Assembly (NCBI GenBank): GCA_963281255.1 | Contig: OY725492.1 | Span: 3,091,104 to 3,155,103 of the forward strand | Direction of reading: 5' to 3' | Source: Aphrocallistes beatrix | Taxonomy: Eukaryota > Porifera > Hexactinellida > Sceptrulophora > Aphrocallistidae | Length of the DNA: 64,000 bases | Part shown: piece by piece, positions 1 to 10,000 of the stretch | Layout: each line of letters starts with the position of its first letter | How positions within the stretch are numbered: the first letter of the stretch is position 1 | Program-made: the position numbers and the translations under genes | The notes under the pieces: generated by a model | Seen by the model: only the letters and a program-made list of their open reading frames with translations | Told to the model about the DNA's origin: nothing | The model's database searches: none

Positions 1-432
1 AGTTCTGATTCTGATATAAACTTGAGTGAGACAGCTAATCAATTCCAGACGAAACCCGCCTCAAGCCTCGATAAGTATTCCTCCCTCACTCCTCTGCAGT
101 TCTATGACGCTGTTATGAAGGAGAGAGAAGAGAAACAGAGGAAGAAAGCGAATAGACCGCAAAGCAGCGCTCAGCCAGAGGAGGAACCTTGTAGAGAAAA
201 CGGAGACACGAAGAGAGCTATAAACTATTCAATGAAGAAGAACAAAGGATTGACACCCCTGCGTAAGAAGGAGATGCGGAACCCGCGAGTCCACCAAAGG
301 CTGCGGTACAAGCGCGCTCTGAAGCGCAGGAAGGGGCAGGTGGCCGGAATGAGGCCGAGGAGCGGGCTGTATCCGGGGGAGATGACTGGGATCAGAGACG
401 ACATCAGTAAGAGTAGGAAGATTCTTTCTTAG
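1..432 (+). CDS. UTP3: SAS10/UTP3 small-subunit processome protein, C-terminal part
   Basis: The frame is open from base 1 to the TAA at 430-432, so the gene starts upstream of the window. The last ~65 residues are the Sas10 C-terminal domain: an NKGLTP..KK motif, then RNPRV and a run of basic residues (KRRKGQV), ending with a GE.TGIR...KS.K tail. This is the conserved end of SAS10/UTP3, a nucleolar protein of the U3 small-subunit processome needed for early 18S rRNA cleavage. Upstream are an acidic SSDSD stretch and a basic coiled-coil-like segment (KEREEKQRKK). The next gene begins 168 bp downstream on the same strand. The domain call is firm; the start and upstream exons cannot be seen. 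Confidence 0.9.
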   Translation, partial: SSDSDINLSETANQFQTKPASSLDKYSSLTPLQFYDAVMKEREEKQRKKANRPQSSAQPEEEPCRENGDTKRAINYSMKKNKGLTPLRKKEMRNPRVHQRLRYKRALKRRKGQVAGMRPRSGLYPGEMTGIRDDISKSRKILS

Positions 433-600
433 CCGTCAGGTTTTATTCGATTCTATAAAATGATTTACTTCGTCTCCACGCATATGTATAACGAATGCCA
501 GATGATGGGAACTGGAATTGTGGAATTGCGGAATGAGGAAATAGAATAACTCCATAATTTACAACGTGCACTTATTTGTCGATTAGTTAGTTAGTGACGC

Positions 601-1101
601 ATGGCACGCTGCCATGAAGAGTCTCTTCCTTGCACGTTCATCCTCCTGGAAGGCTCCTCTCACCCGGAGCTAGCTCAACGTATCGCCAAGCGTATCGGAC
701 ATCCCATCTCGCTCGTGCACGCGACGGTGCGGGACACGGGGGAGACCCTGATTGACCACATCCCCCATTCCCTCAACGGCAAGGACGTGTTCGTGCTGCA
801 GACAGCGTGCGGCAACATCAACGATTCCCTGATGGAGCTGCTGATGCTGTGCTACACCGCGAAGACGGCGGGGGCTAGGCGCATCATAGGCGTGGTTCCC
901 TGTCTGCACTACTCGCTGCAATCTAAGATGAGGAAGCGCAGCTCCATCCCTGCTAAGCTGGTGGCTAGCATGATGTGCAAGGCCGGACTGACTCACCTCA
1001 TCACCACCGACCTGAGGGACAGAGAGGTCCAGGGATACTTCTCTGTTCCCGTGGACAACCTCAGATGCTCCTCCTTCCTCATACAGTATCTCAGCGAACA
1101 G
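601..1101 (+). CDS. PRPSAP: PRPP synthetase-associated protein, exon 1
   Basis: ATG at 601 opens 167 codons ending at CAG before GTCAGT (phase 0). The protein resembles phosphoribosyl-pyrophosphate synthetase and its associated proteins: MELL..CY..KTA.AR.IIGV, then QSKMRKR.SI..KL.ASM, KAGLTH.IT.DL and the FPVDNLR-like segment. PRPSAP1/2 are catalytically inactive subunits that bind PRPP synthetase and restrain it in nucleotide synthesis. No signal peptide is present. Start choice: this ATG gives an N-terminus of family length (364 aa in total with exon 2, against about 356-369 in vertebrates). It lies only 168 bp after the SAS10 stop, so the promoter must be very short or shared. Confidence 0.9.
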
Positions 1102-1813
1102 GTCAGTGCAACTCAATTAGTATATTACAAAATCTTAACTATCCTTTCTGTATATAAATGGAGAATCTAGCGAGTAGATTCTGAAAACTATTTTTTAATA
1201 CTACAGGGTGTAACAAAAGTCTTGGCCGGGAATATTAAAGTATATGACAATGAAATTCTTTGTTTGTACTCTCTCGAATTACTTAATAACAAAATAACCA
1301 CTATTTCATTCGACTAATTTTATCCTATTAGGGTACTGACAACCAGGTTTATAAGCAGACTAGTTTGGACCTACGTCCATACCTTAAGATTAGAAATTAT
1401 ATCTTCGAGCCTCATTTCATCCAATCGTTTTAACAAAATTCCATAGATATATTGGTAGAAATACTTTCTTCCATTACCGAGTAAACCTTGCTGAAGGTTT
1501 GTTACTTCTTTTCTACATTTTCTCCAAAGGATATTAGACTTGTTTTATTGAGGTTATAAACCTTTTCCTTAAAAATACGAGCTGGATCTTGTAGGACTAG
1601 TATAATGTACTACTTAGAGCTGACAAACGTTCCACTACAAGCACTAATTCAATTGTGTCATAGTCGATTGAATTTCAGACTTTAAATTCTTATTACGTAA
1701 TAACTATGCTTGCTAGCAGGTTTGAAATGAGACGAATTCATTCTAATTATTTGAAAACGTAACATTCTAGTTTAAAGCTACCCATTTACTTTCCCATTAA
1801 ATTATCTCTACAG
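1102..1813 (+). other. PRPSAP intron
   Basis: A 712-bp AT-rich intron, GTCAGT...CTACAG, joining two phase-0 exon ends. Near 1204 it has a TACAGGGTG start typical of the Tc1/mariner-type ends seen later in the window, but no matching right end was found. Nothing else is recognised. Confidence 0.75.
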
Positions 1814-2407
1814 GTATCGCTGAATATTTCGGAGTGTATCGTGGTTGCCAGGAATCCGAATGTCACTAAGCGTGTTTCTTCGTACGCAGAACGTCTCGGA
1901 ATCAAAATTGCAGTTATTCACGGCCAAATTAACATTGTTGAGGAGAAGAACGAGCTTGAAGATGGTCGCTCTAGTCCCCCTCCTCCCTCTGTGTCTGCCT
2001 CCCCTCCTAAGAGGATATTCTCCAGCAAATACCTGATAGACAAGCAGCTGCTGCCTCTCACGGTGATAGGAGACGTGGATGGAAAGGTGGCCATTCTGGT
2101 CGACGATCATCTGGACGAGGTGGAGTCCATGATCACCGCCGCAGCCCTGCTACGAGACAAGGGAGCAGTGCGTATCATCGTCATAGCCACGCACGGAATA
2201 ATGTCATCAGATACACCGGAGAAGTTGGAGGCTTCTCTGATCGATGAGATCATCGTCACTAACTCCGTGCCACAGGCTGAGCACCAGAGCAAGTGCAGCA
2301 AGATACGCGTGGTGGACATAAGCCTGTTGCTGAGTGAGGCCATCCGCAGGATTCACTTCGGCGAGTCTATGTCTTACCTATTCCGTAATATCCACATGCA
2401 GGACTAG
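1814..2407 (+). CDS. PRPSAP: PRPP synthetase-associated protein, exon 2 (terminal)
   Basis: Phase-0 continuation of exon 1 through 197 codons to TAG. Diagnostic segments are VVARNPN..KR..SYAERL, an insertion rich in S and P (SSPPPPSVSASPP) at the place where PRPSAP carries its non-homologous insert, IGDVDGK.AILVDD (the pyrophosphate/ribose-phosphate loop region), ATHGI.S...P, TNSVP, and the family C-terminus IRRIH.GESMSYLFRNI. The S/P insert and the GESM.YLFRN tail separate PRPSAP from catalytic PRPS. The two halves together make a complete 364-residue protein. Confidence 0.93.
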   Translation, partial: VSLNISECIVVARNPNVTKRVSSYAERLGIKIAVIHGQINIVEEKNELEDGRSSPPPPSVSASPPKRIFSSKYLIDKQLLPLTVIGDVDGKVAILVDDHLDEVESMITAAALLRDKGAVRIIVIATHGIMSSDTPEKLEASLIDEIIVTNSVPQAEHQSKCSKIRVVDISLLLSEAIRRIHFGESMSYLFRNIHMQD

Positions 2408-2659
2408 CTCCTTTCCTCACTTGTAAGTTCGATGAATTTAAGCATAACTTAACCCCATTACACTTCCAACCGACTCAGTTAGCTTTTTTTTTTCACTTGT
2501 AGCGAATTTATTGCTGGTGTTATAATTCTTAATTTCTAGTTTAGCTTATAAGTATTACGAAATGATCCTCAATTAGTTTGTAGAACATGTAAATTATCAA
2601 AGTTTAATCTAGATTCCATCTGATAGTAGTTCTTGTTCAGAAAAATATCCTTAATCATA

Positions 2660-3136
2660 CACTGCCTGAACAAAAGTATTCGTACACCCCATAATTTCCC
2701 ATACAAATAGTGATAATATTAATCTATTTAGCGAGTAAAGGTATTTAAATGGTAAGAGATACGCTTAATTTAACTTCAAATTCGAATTCTCCATATTCGA
2801 ATTACTCACATTTTCATCTTTCAACCTGTTTACACTCCCACAAGGTTAAAAATTTTCAAACTGTGCCACCTCATACCACCAATGCCATAATATACAATGG
2901 TGATCACTCGTGACATGTGGCATAGGAAAGCAAATGCTGAAAATACTTAATCTTGAAGAAGAGTAATTAAGTTGAAAACTTATAAAGTGGGTCATTTGAA
3001 TGTGGGGAATTCTAATTTGAAGTTAAATTAAGAGTATCTATTACCATTTAAATACCTTGACTCGCTAAATAAATCAGTAGTATAACTATTTGTATGAGGA
3101 ATTATGGGGTGTACGAATACTTTTGTTCAGGCAGTG
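2660..3136. mobile_element. Tc1/mariner-type miniature element, 'CACTGCCTGAACAAAAG' family, copy 1
   Basis: The ends are near-perfect inverted repeats starting CACTGCCTGAACAAAAGTAT and are flanked by TA on both sides, as expected of Tc1/mariner insertions. The interior carries a second inverted block and no coding frame. Related copies are at 32770-33381 (interrupted), 47316-47707 (left end lost), a degraded half ending near 19075, and a related end entering at 63748. It is non-autonomous; no matching transposase is visible in the window. Confidence 0.85.
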
Positions 3137-3942
3137 TATAGTATTATACATTTGTGTATACACCTCCAAAGCTACAATATCGAAAGTACTAAGTTCTTTG
3201 AAGGAATATCAGGATATCGTTTACTTGTATATGCATAATAGGCTCTTTTTTTCAAATTCTCTTGTAACCATCGTAGAACAATAATTAGTGATTAACTGGG
3301 GTCACATTTTCGCCCATGCCGAACCGCGAATTTACAAGTTCTCAATTAATCAGCTACGTACCGTGACATACACGTACGTGTATTTTAAGAATTTGGAATA
3401 TATATTGCTGTCTAATGAATACTAAGCACTTGCTTTTCATGGTATGTCACCTGTCTTTCTTCTTAACATGTCCATATTATGGCATTACCATTGGCGTGGT
3501 GCACCTCCTATGGAATGATAAAAACTAGTTCGTTTACTTGTTATTCTATATTACAGTAGCACACACGTAGATCTTAAAAGTCTATATTATACAATTTAAT
3601 CCTCTTTAGGGATATATATATTAGTTTTAGTGCAACTCCTGGAGATTACATTATTACATGGACGATATGCGTACGCGGTCCCTGCGGAATCTAACAGTTC
3701 GATATCATAATATGTAACATGTTTCTTCCAGAGCTACACTACGGTGTGTCTACTGACATATTTTGCAAATCGCGTTATTATGTGTCAGGTTAAATTCTAT
3801 AATAAGGTTGACAGTCGGTACCGAGACGACCATTATTTTTGAGATGTGATATTCACACTGCAGGAAATCTTACCTATCCATTATTTGCGCAGGTAACTTT
3901 TATTTGATTAGATTCGAATACTTAGCAACCCTATCACCTAAA
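3137..3942 (+). other. Intergenic region before cyclin B
   Basis: AT-rich sequence without a recognised gene or repeat. It must hold the cyclin B promoter. A pyrimidine-rich stretch ending in TTTGATTAG just before 3911 could be a 3' splice site of an intron in the 5' untranslated region, but this is a guess. Confidence 0.4.
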
Positions 3943-5031
3943 ATGCAGAACACAGAATCACATAAAGAACGACAACATGCAGCGGTCAAACAGCTTCCTA
4001 TCAAAGGATCAAGGATCCCTCGTCCTATCCAAAAAGACGCCATTCGAGAATCTCTGAAGGATAATACGAATCTCGACTTACAGAAACCTCTGAAAGTTCC
4101 TCGTCTCGACGTTGTACCGATAAACATAGAGCAAACCTGTCCGGCTAATCGGCTGCAAGCCCTCGCCTTGCCTATCCCTGATATCGACGCGGAAGACAGC
4201 GACAACGTACTCCTCAATTCTGAGTACGCCAAGTCCACCTACGAGTACCTCAACCAGCTAGAGTCTCGAATCAAGATAGACCCCTCCTACTTTGACACGC
4301 AGACTGAGATTAAGCCCAAGATGAGGTCCATCCTAATCGACTGGCTGGTACAGGTGCACCACCGCTTCAAGCTGTACCAGGAGACGCTCTACCTCACCGT
4401 CTGGGTCATCGACCGCTACCTGATGCGCAAGCAGGTGAAGAAGAACAAGCTGCAGCTAGTCGGGGTCAGCGCCATGCTCCTGGCGGCAAAGTACGAGGAG
4501 ATCTACACGCCGGAGGTTCGGGACTTCGTCTACATCACGGACTCAGCCTACAGCGGACACGAGATCAGAGAGATGGAGAAGAACATGTTCTTCACGCTAG
4601 ACTACTGCCTAGGCACTCCGCTCTGCATCCACTTCCTGCGCAGGTACTCGAAAGCAGGAGAGGTGAGTCCTGACATGCACCTCATGTCCAAGTTCCTGAT
4701 GGAGCTCGCTCAGACGCAGTTGATCAGCGTCACCTACCCTCCCAGCCAGCTGGCCGCTGGCGCCCTCTGTCTCACCGCCAACATCCTCCCGAGGGACGGC
4801 AAGAAGGAGCCGACGGGCTGGAACCGGGTTCTAGAGCACTACTCCGGCTACTCAGAGGAAAGTCTGGTCCCTGTCATGAAGGGGTTCGCTCAGGTACTCA
4901 GTGGCATGGCTAAGTCCACCCAGCAGGCTGTCTTTCTCAAGTACAGCTCTTCGAAATTCTTAGACATCGCAAAGGACACCCGTCTCACGAAATCCCCCTT
5001 CATCCTCCAGCTACTGGCCACGGACTCCTAG
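3943..5031 (+). CDS. CCNB: G2/mitotic-specific cyclin B
   Basis: A 362-residue single open frame from ATG 3943 to TAG. The N-terminal third is basic and disordered and holds a destruction box of the RxxLxxxxN form (RESLKDNTN, residues 35-43). The cyclin N fold follows: MRSILIDWLVQVH (the MRAIL hallmark), LTVWVIDRYL, LLAAKYEEIY.PEV.DFVYITD, then the cyclin C fold (PLCIHFLRRYSK...). The sequence type is B1/B2 rather than B3 or A. Cyclin B activates CDK1 at mitotic entry and is destroyed by APC/C through the D-box. There is no intron in the coding part, which is unusual beside neighbours that have introns. The ATG at 3943 is the first in frame; the open frame extends 13 codons further upstream without an ATG. 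Confidence 0.95.
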   Translation: MQNTESHKERQHAAVKQLPIKGSRIPRPIQKDAIRESLKDNTNLDLQKPLKVPRLDVVPINIEQTCPANRLQALALPIPDIDAEDSDNVLLNSEYAKSTYEYLNQLESRIKIDPSYFDTQTEIKPKMRSILIDWLVQVHHRFKLYQETLYLTVWVIDRYLMRKQVKKNKLQLVGVSAMLLAAKYEEIYTPEVRDFVYITDSAYSGHEIREMEKNMFFTLDYCLGTPLCIHFLRRYSKAGEVSPDMHLMSKFLMELAQTQLISVTYPPSQLAAGALCLTANILPRDGKKEPTGWNRVLEHYSGYSEESLVPVMKGFAQVLSGMAKSTQQAVFLKYSSSKFLDIAKDTRLTKSPFILQLLATDS

Positions 5032-7028
5032 GATGAGTGGAGCTGTTAGTTCTTTCTACATCGCTCTTTACGCATCACACTTTTTGGTATACTTAGCTCA
5101 GTACATTTTAGATTGTGGTCTCTTACATGAGATTACAATGCGCACTGTATGATTCGTGTAACCATTACAATCTATGCTACAATGCTGCATATCACGACTT
5201 ACTAATACTTTCATTCGTATTCTAGAATGCAGTCGTAGTCATATCAAAATGAGTCACTGGTGCAGTGTCGTCTCTTAATATCCTTCACATGTTGAAAGTA
5301 TATTTTTCAGGTCTGAAGTCAAGTATAATGTGATAGCGAAGCTACAATAACAATTGAATAAGATTGTTACTATTAAATGGATGTGGCCGTGGTCATAGGC
5401 ACCAAGTTTTGGAAAATAGAATAAAAGCTGGGCAATCCCCAGAATTTTTTAAAAATCTTACATGCTCAAATATCGATATACAGCTATTGTTGTTACCTAG
5501 GGAAAATAAAATCTCGGACTATAGTGAAAGAAAAATGTGCTTATAATTGGGATATATATTTAGACTCAATTAACATGATTTTGGGGTTTAGTTGTAACCT
5601 GCTATAGGTTTGTGTGGAGTCCTGCCATACCACAGCGCCCTACATTGCTCCATTGCCCAGCACCACGGCCCCCTACAGGCTCCAAACCTGGGGGGAGGTA
5701 CCCACACTTAACTTGGTGCCTATGGTCGTGGTCACTCCCGAGTTTGAAGTATGATGACGTGAAGTTTCATGAAGCTTCTATGTATAGACAAGCACGCTAC
5801 GCTCGCTTGTACTGCGCGGCCAACACTTTGTGTTCACTTCAGTCATCCTTTGGGCGACTCTCACCTAGCAAATGATCATGCATCCCGATCAGAGTTGCAC
5901 GCGGGCCGACGTTTCTTATCGGCCACCGGGCCGTGCGGGCCGAATATAATAGTTTGCGGGCTCCGCGGGCTGGAAATCTTGGCAGGACTCCCCGCGATGG
6001 CAGGCGAGACGATGTTTTTAATTGTCATGAGGTACAAATTAAGAAATACTTACGTAAATGGTATTTTGTTAGTTTCCACTTATTTGTGTTTGCAGAAACT
6101 CACTCCCATAGAAGGATATTATGATTATAGTAACTTACAAAGCGGGCCAAAAATATTTATGCGGGATTCTTGCGGGCCGAATAACAGAATATTCACAAAA
6201 TTCTTTCTAAATTTGATGTTTAGAAATGATCACCAATGATCAAAAGCTAGTCTCTAGCATATTTTTTTAAATTCGTCAGGTGTGAATATCTACATATATA
6301 TACGGTATAAAGGTGTAAAATATACGCTAATTTTCACAATGATACGACAAAGTATTACGATTCGGTAGTTTTTGGTCTTAGCAATAGATTTAATATGGAA
6401 GGTACTATTATTTTCATTTATGCTATGTCCCATTAACACTTCAAATCGATTCGATATAGGTAGAGTTTAAATCTCTTAAGGGTGAATCTAGTGGGCCAAT
6501 ATTTGTAGTTTGTAAAAAGTCCTTTTGCAAATTCATGCAAATTTTTATGAAACTTTCTTCACGATTTTGAAATCTAAGGCCCTTCACCATAATTTTCTTA
6601 AATAAGTAGGTATAGAAGTGAACATTGATTGATTAAACCTTCGACAGTGGTGTACCCCGAGGTAAAAATAGGGAATTCAAAAACAGGCTTGTCGTCAGGA
6701 ATTTTTCCTCTAAAGAGTTTCCAGGGGGAAAAACCGCACATTAGATTTACTGATGGGGACACAACACCCAACTGGGTGGTCTGATATGCCTTCGTTCAGT
6801 ATTGGAAGAAACTCCGTCACTAATAAGATAGGAGTGTGATATTTCATTACAGTATTTTATGTTGTGTTTTCTTTCAGGAAAGTGGAAGTATTCCTATACC
6901 GTATGCGAGGGACTTTTGTTAGACATATTTATTGTAAACATTTAATATTTAACTTTAAAATTAGTTTATCGGACTAGATTCGGAAGAGCTTGATTCTGGT
7001 ACCAAAATTTGGTATCTTACAGTTCAAA
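5032..7028 (+). other. Intergenic region with repeat relics between cyclin B and RNF213
   Basis: No gene is seen. Short inverted arms sharing CATAGGCACCAAGTT lie near 5390 and 5720. A degraded piece of the GC-rich head of the 'family X' repeat (CGCTTGTACTGCGCGGCC) lies near 5800, followed by the element at 5890. A TTTCTTTCAG at about 6889-6898 could be an acceptor for a 5' untranslated exon of RNF213. Confidence 0.45.
5890..6184. mobile_element. CAGAGTTGCACGCGGGCC element, truncated copy
   Basis: Starts CAGAGTTGCACGCGGGCCGAC and is about 85% similar by eye to the complete copy at 51970-52291, sharing the segment TTAAGAAATACTTACGTAAATGG. The right end breaks off after TTGCGGGCCGAATAA, so the right inverted repeat is missing. 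Confidence 0.7.
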
Positions 7029-10000
7029 ATGTCTAAGTTCTGTCCAGACATTGACTGCGAATTTTATGAAGATTTTCCTGATGGTTTAAAATCGAAAAAG
7101 TCAAAAGTTTGCCCTTCGTGTTTAAAATTGCTCGTTGTAGAGAAACCGACAGAAGTTACAATATATCAAGATGACCAAACTCTCTTACTTACTGACACTT
7201 CCATTCAACCTTCTGCAGGCATCCATTCAAGTGAAAGATCTGAATCAGCTAGACCTGTACCTGCAGTGATTAGTTCAAATATAATAGGAGCTGAGAATTC
7301 TGAGAATTCTCAAGAAAATATAATAGCAGATGAAAATATAGTTACATACCCTGACCTTTCTAATACTGCCAGTCCTGATGTTGTTAATGAGCAACCACGG
7401 AGTATTATTTCTTCTGATATCACCAGCCAAATCAGTGATGTTATTCTCCCTACTAATCCCTCTGTCGATATACCCCAACTCAATACTTCCAAAGTTTCTC
7501 AAGAACAATCACCAGCTCATAGTGCTCTAGAAAATAAATCAAATTTGACTGAATCTACTCTTTCAGATGATGTGTCTCAACCATCCGATATCAATTCTAC
7601 AATAGAAAAAGAAAATATTGATATAGATTCTGAGGGAAATGGACTCGAAATTTTGAAGGTTGACCTAGATTTACCTGAAACACTTAGTTCTAATGTTGAA
7701 GTGACAACTTATAAAAGCCAAGACCAAGACCAAGACCAACTTGCGGAATCATTTACTGAACTTCGTATCCCTTCTGAGGGGTTATCTAGTGGTAATTCTT
7801 CACCTGTTCTCCCACCTCCTCAAAGTAGACCAAATGTTAGTTCACCTGAAAAAGACACTCAGTATAAACCTATAAGCGGGAAAAAAAGAAATCCTTCCGA
7901 ATCCCTTGACGATGCTCCCCCTAGCGTTCAGAAATCTAAGGTTGATTCTGATTTGTCGAATCCTCAAGATGGGGTTTCTTGTGATGGAAAAATGGATATA
8001 GAACTTTCTCAAGGAGACGCAGTTCGCAGTAAAACTGGTGCTACTGACTTAGGTACAGAAATTTTGTCTGAAAGTGAGCAAAATTCGATTAGTGGGAAGA
8101 AAAGAAATACTTCAGATTGCCAAGTAGATATAATGCCCAACTCTCAGAAATCTAAAATTGAGACTACTCAAGAAGAAATATCTCCTCAAGTTAAACACGA
8201 TGCACTGCACTCTCAAGAGGAAACCTCTTCTCCTCCGGAAAAAGATAAGCAAGATACACAGACTTCTCATAAAGAAGATTATCCTCTTTCGCAAGTTGAC
8301 CAAGATGCGCAGAACTCTCAAGAAGCAGCTTCTCCCCCTCAAATTAAACACGATACAGAGGATTCTAAGGGAGAAACTGCCCCACCTCCACAAGGTGAAC
8401 AAAATACACAGCCTTTACATGAAAAAAATCCATCACTTTCTCAAGTTAAACAAGGAAAAAATGCACAACAATCCCAACAAGGAGCTTCTCATGAACTGAG
8501 TGAACAAGATGCGGAAACATTTCATGAAGAAATGTCTCCTCCTCCTCATAAAGTTAAGCAAGATGCACAACAATCCCAAAAAGGAGCTTCTCCTGAAGAA
8601 ACCTCTCCTCCTCCTTCCAAAGTTAAGCAAGATGAACAGCATTCTCAAAAACAGGCTACTGGTAAATACAATACACGACAATCTCAAGATACGGAACCTA
8701 ATGAGAAAATTACAGGAGTTTCGAAATCAAAAATTGATGACAATTATGCTAAATCTAATTCTAAAAATCCTGCGAAAGTTGATTCGAAATTTCAAACATC
8801 TGATTCTGATAAACTTGAAGTATTAACTGAAATGGACCCTAACGATGCCAATTATTGTTGTATTGATATCAAAACATTAATTTGGAAGGAATACTGGGAT
8901 AAAGTCGATACAGTGTGCCTAAGAATTGGTCTCAAACACTTTAATAACTTTAAAACATCTATCGTACCTTTTCGCGAAATTAATAGAATACGATTAAATG
9001 ATTTTGAATTTGTTGTTATCAATGGAATTTTGAAATATCCGACATCCTTAATTACACGTCAAAAGTCTGATATACATTTCGCTTACAAATATTATTTGCA
9101 CTTGAAGGATGACAGTGAATGTTTTGAAAAGCTTTCTCACAAGAGTGGTGATTTTAATCGTTTCTTGAGAATCTTAGTTGATAAATACAGCAAAGAAGAT
9201 TTAGTTGGAAAAACATTTCCGTATATTGATATTATGATTCTCCCTGAAATAAGTAAAAAGTCAAAAGGCTATTGGAACCAAATTGTGTCTTTCTTTTCTG
9301 GTAAAGATCCATTTTTGGATATTTCTGAGAGACGATTATTAAGTCTTCAAGCATTATTACCTTCTTATTTGGAGTTTGGAAGCTTGAATCCATGCTCTAC
9401 GATGGAAATATTCCTATCTGAATTCCATAGAATTGTTAAAGAATTGATTTATATTCGTATCGTTGATCTCAATCATGAGTATAGTGCTCCTAGATTTTGG
9501 AATTACTTTGAACAAGATTCTGAGCAGAATATGGTTAAGCTGGTTGAGACATGGCTAGGAATTAAAGTTAGCCCAGCAAAAAATGGGAATATCAAATTAG
9601 TTCTTCATAAATTTTACCTGGCCTGCTATTTAATTTGTAATTACAAGATCAAAAACGATAAACTTAATCTCCAAATAATCCACTCTGTGGAAGATTGTGT
9701 TGAAGACATTTTGAGAAAAAAAGTTCCTCCTTTCAGTAACGAAATAAGCAAAGATGAACAATTTATACTTACACTACAAACAGCTATAGTTGATTTTATT
9801 TTCAAATCAGTAATGAAAAGTAATAACAGAGAGAAAATGATACCTCTACTTCCTCTATACCATATAGTAAATGATTTAAGAGAACACACCTTATATTTAC
9901 AAAGTAAGCTAGAATACTGGGACAATGAGTATTGGGGGTTTCCTGAAGATTGTGAGATATTATGGCAAGAAGGAATTGCAGCAAAGATTATTGAAAATGC

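Noticed and set aside
670..1116. A 148-codon open frame on the minus strand opposite PRPSAP exon 1
   Set aside because: It is the shadow of a GC-rich coding exon whose + strand frame has clear family motifs; the reverse product matches nothing.
1204..1240. A Tc1/mariner-type element in the PRPSAP intron
   Set aside because: Only a TACAGGGTG-like start is present; I could not find a matching right end or a body shared with other copies.
5612..6239. Open frames of 87 and 156 codons upstream of RNF213
   Set aside because: They run through repeat relics (family X head and the CAGAGTTGCACG element) and show no protein motif.
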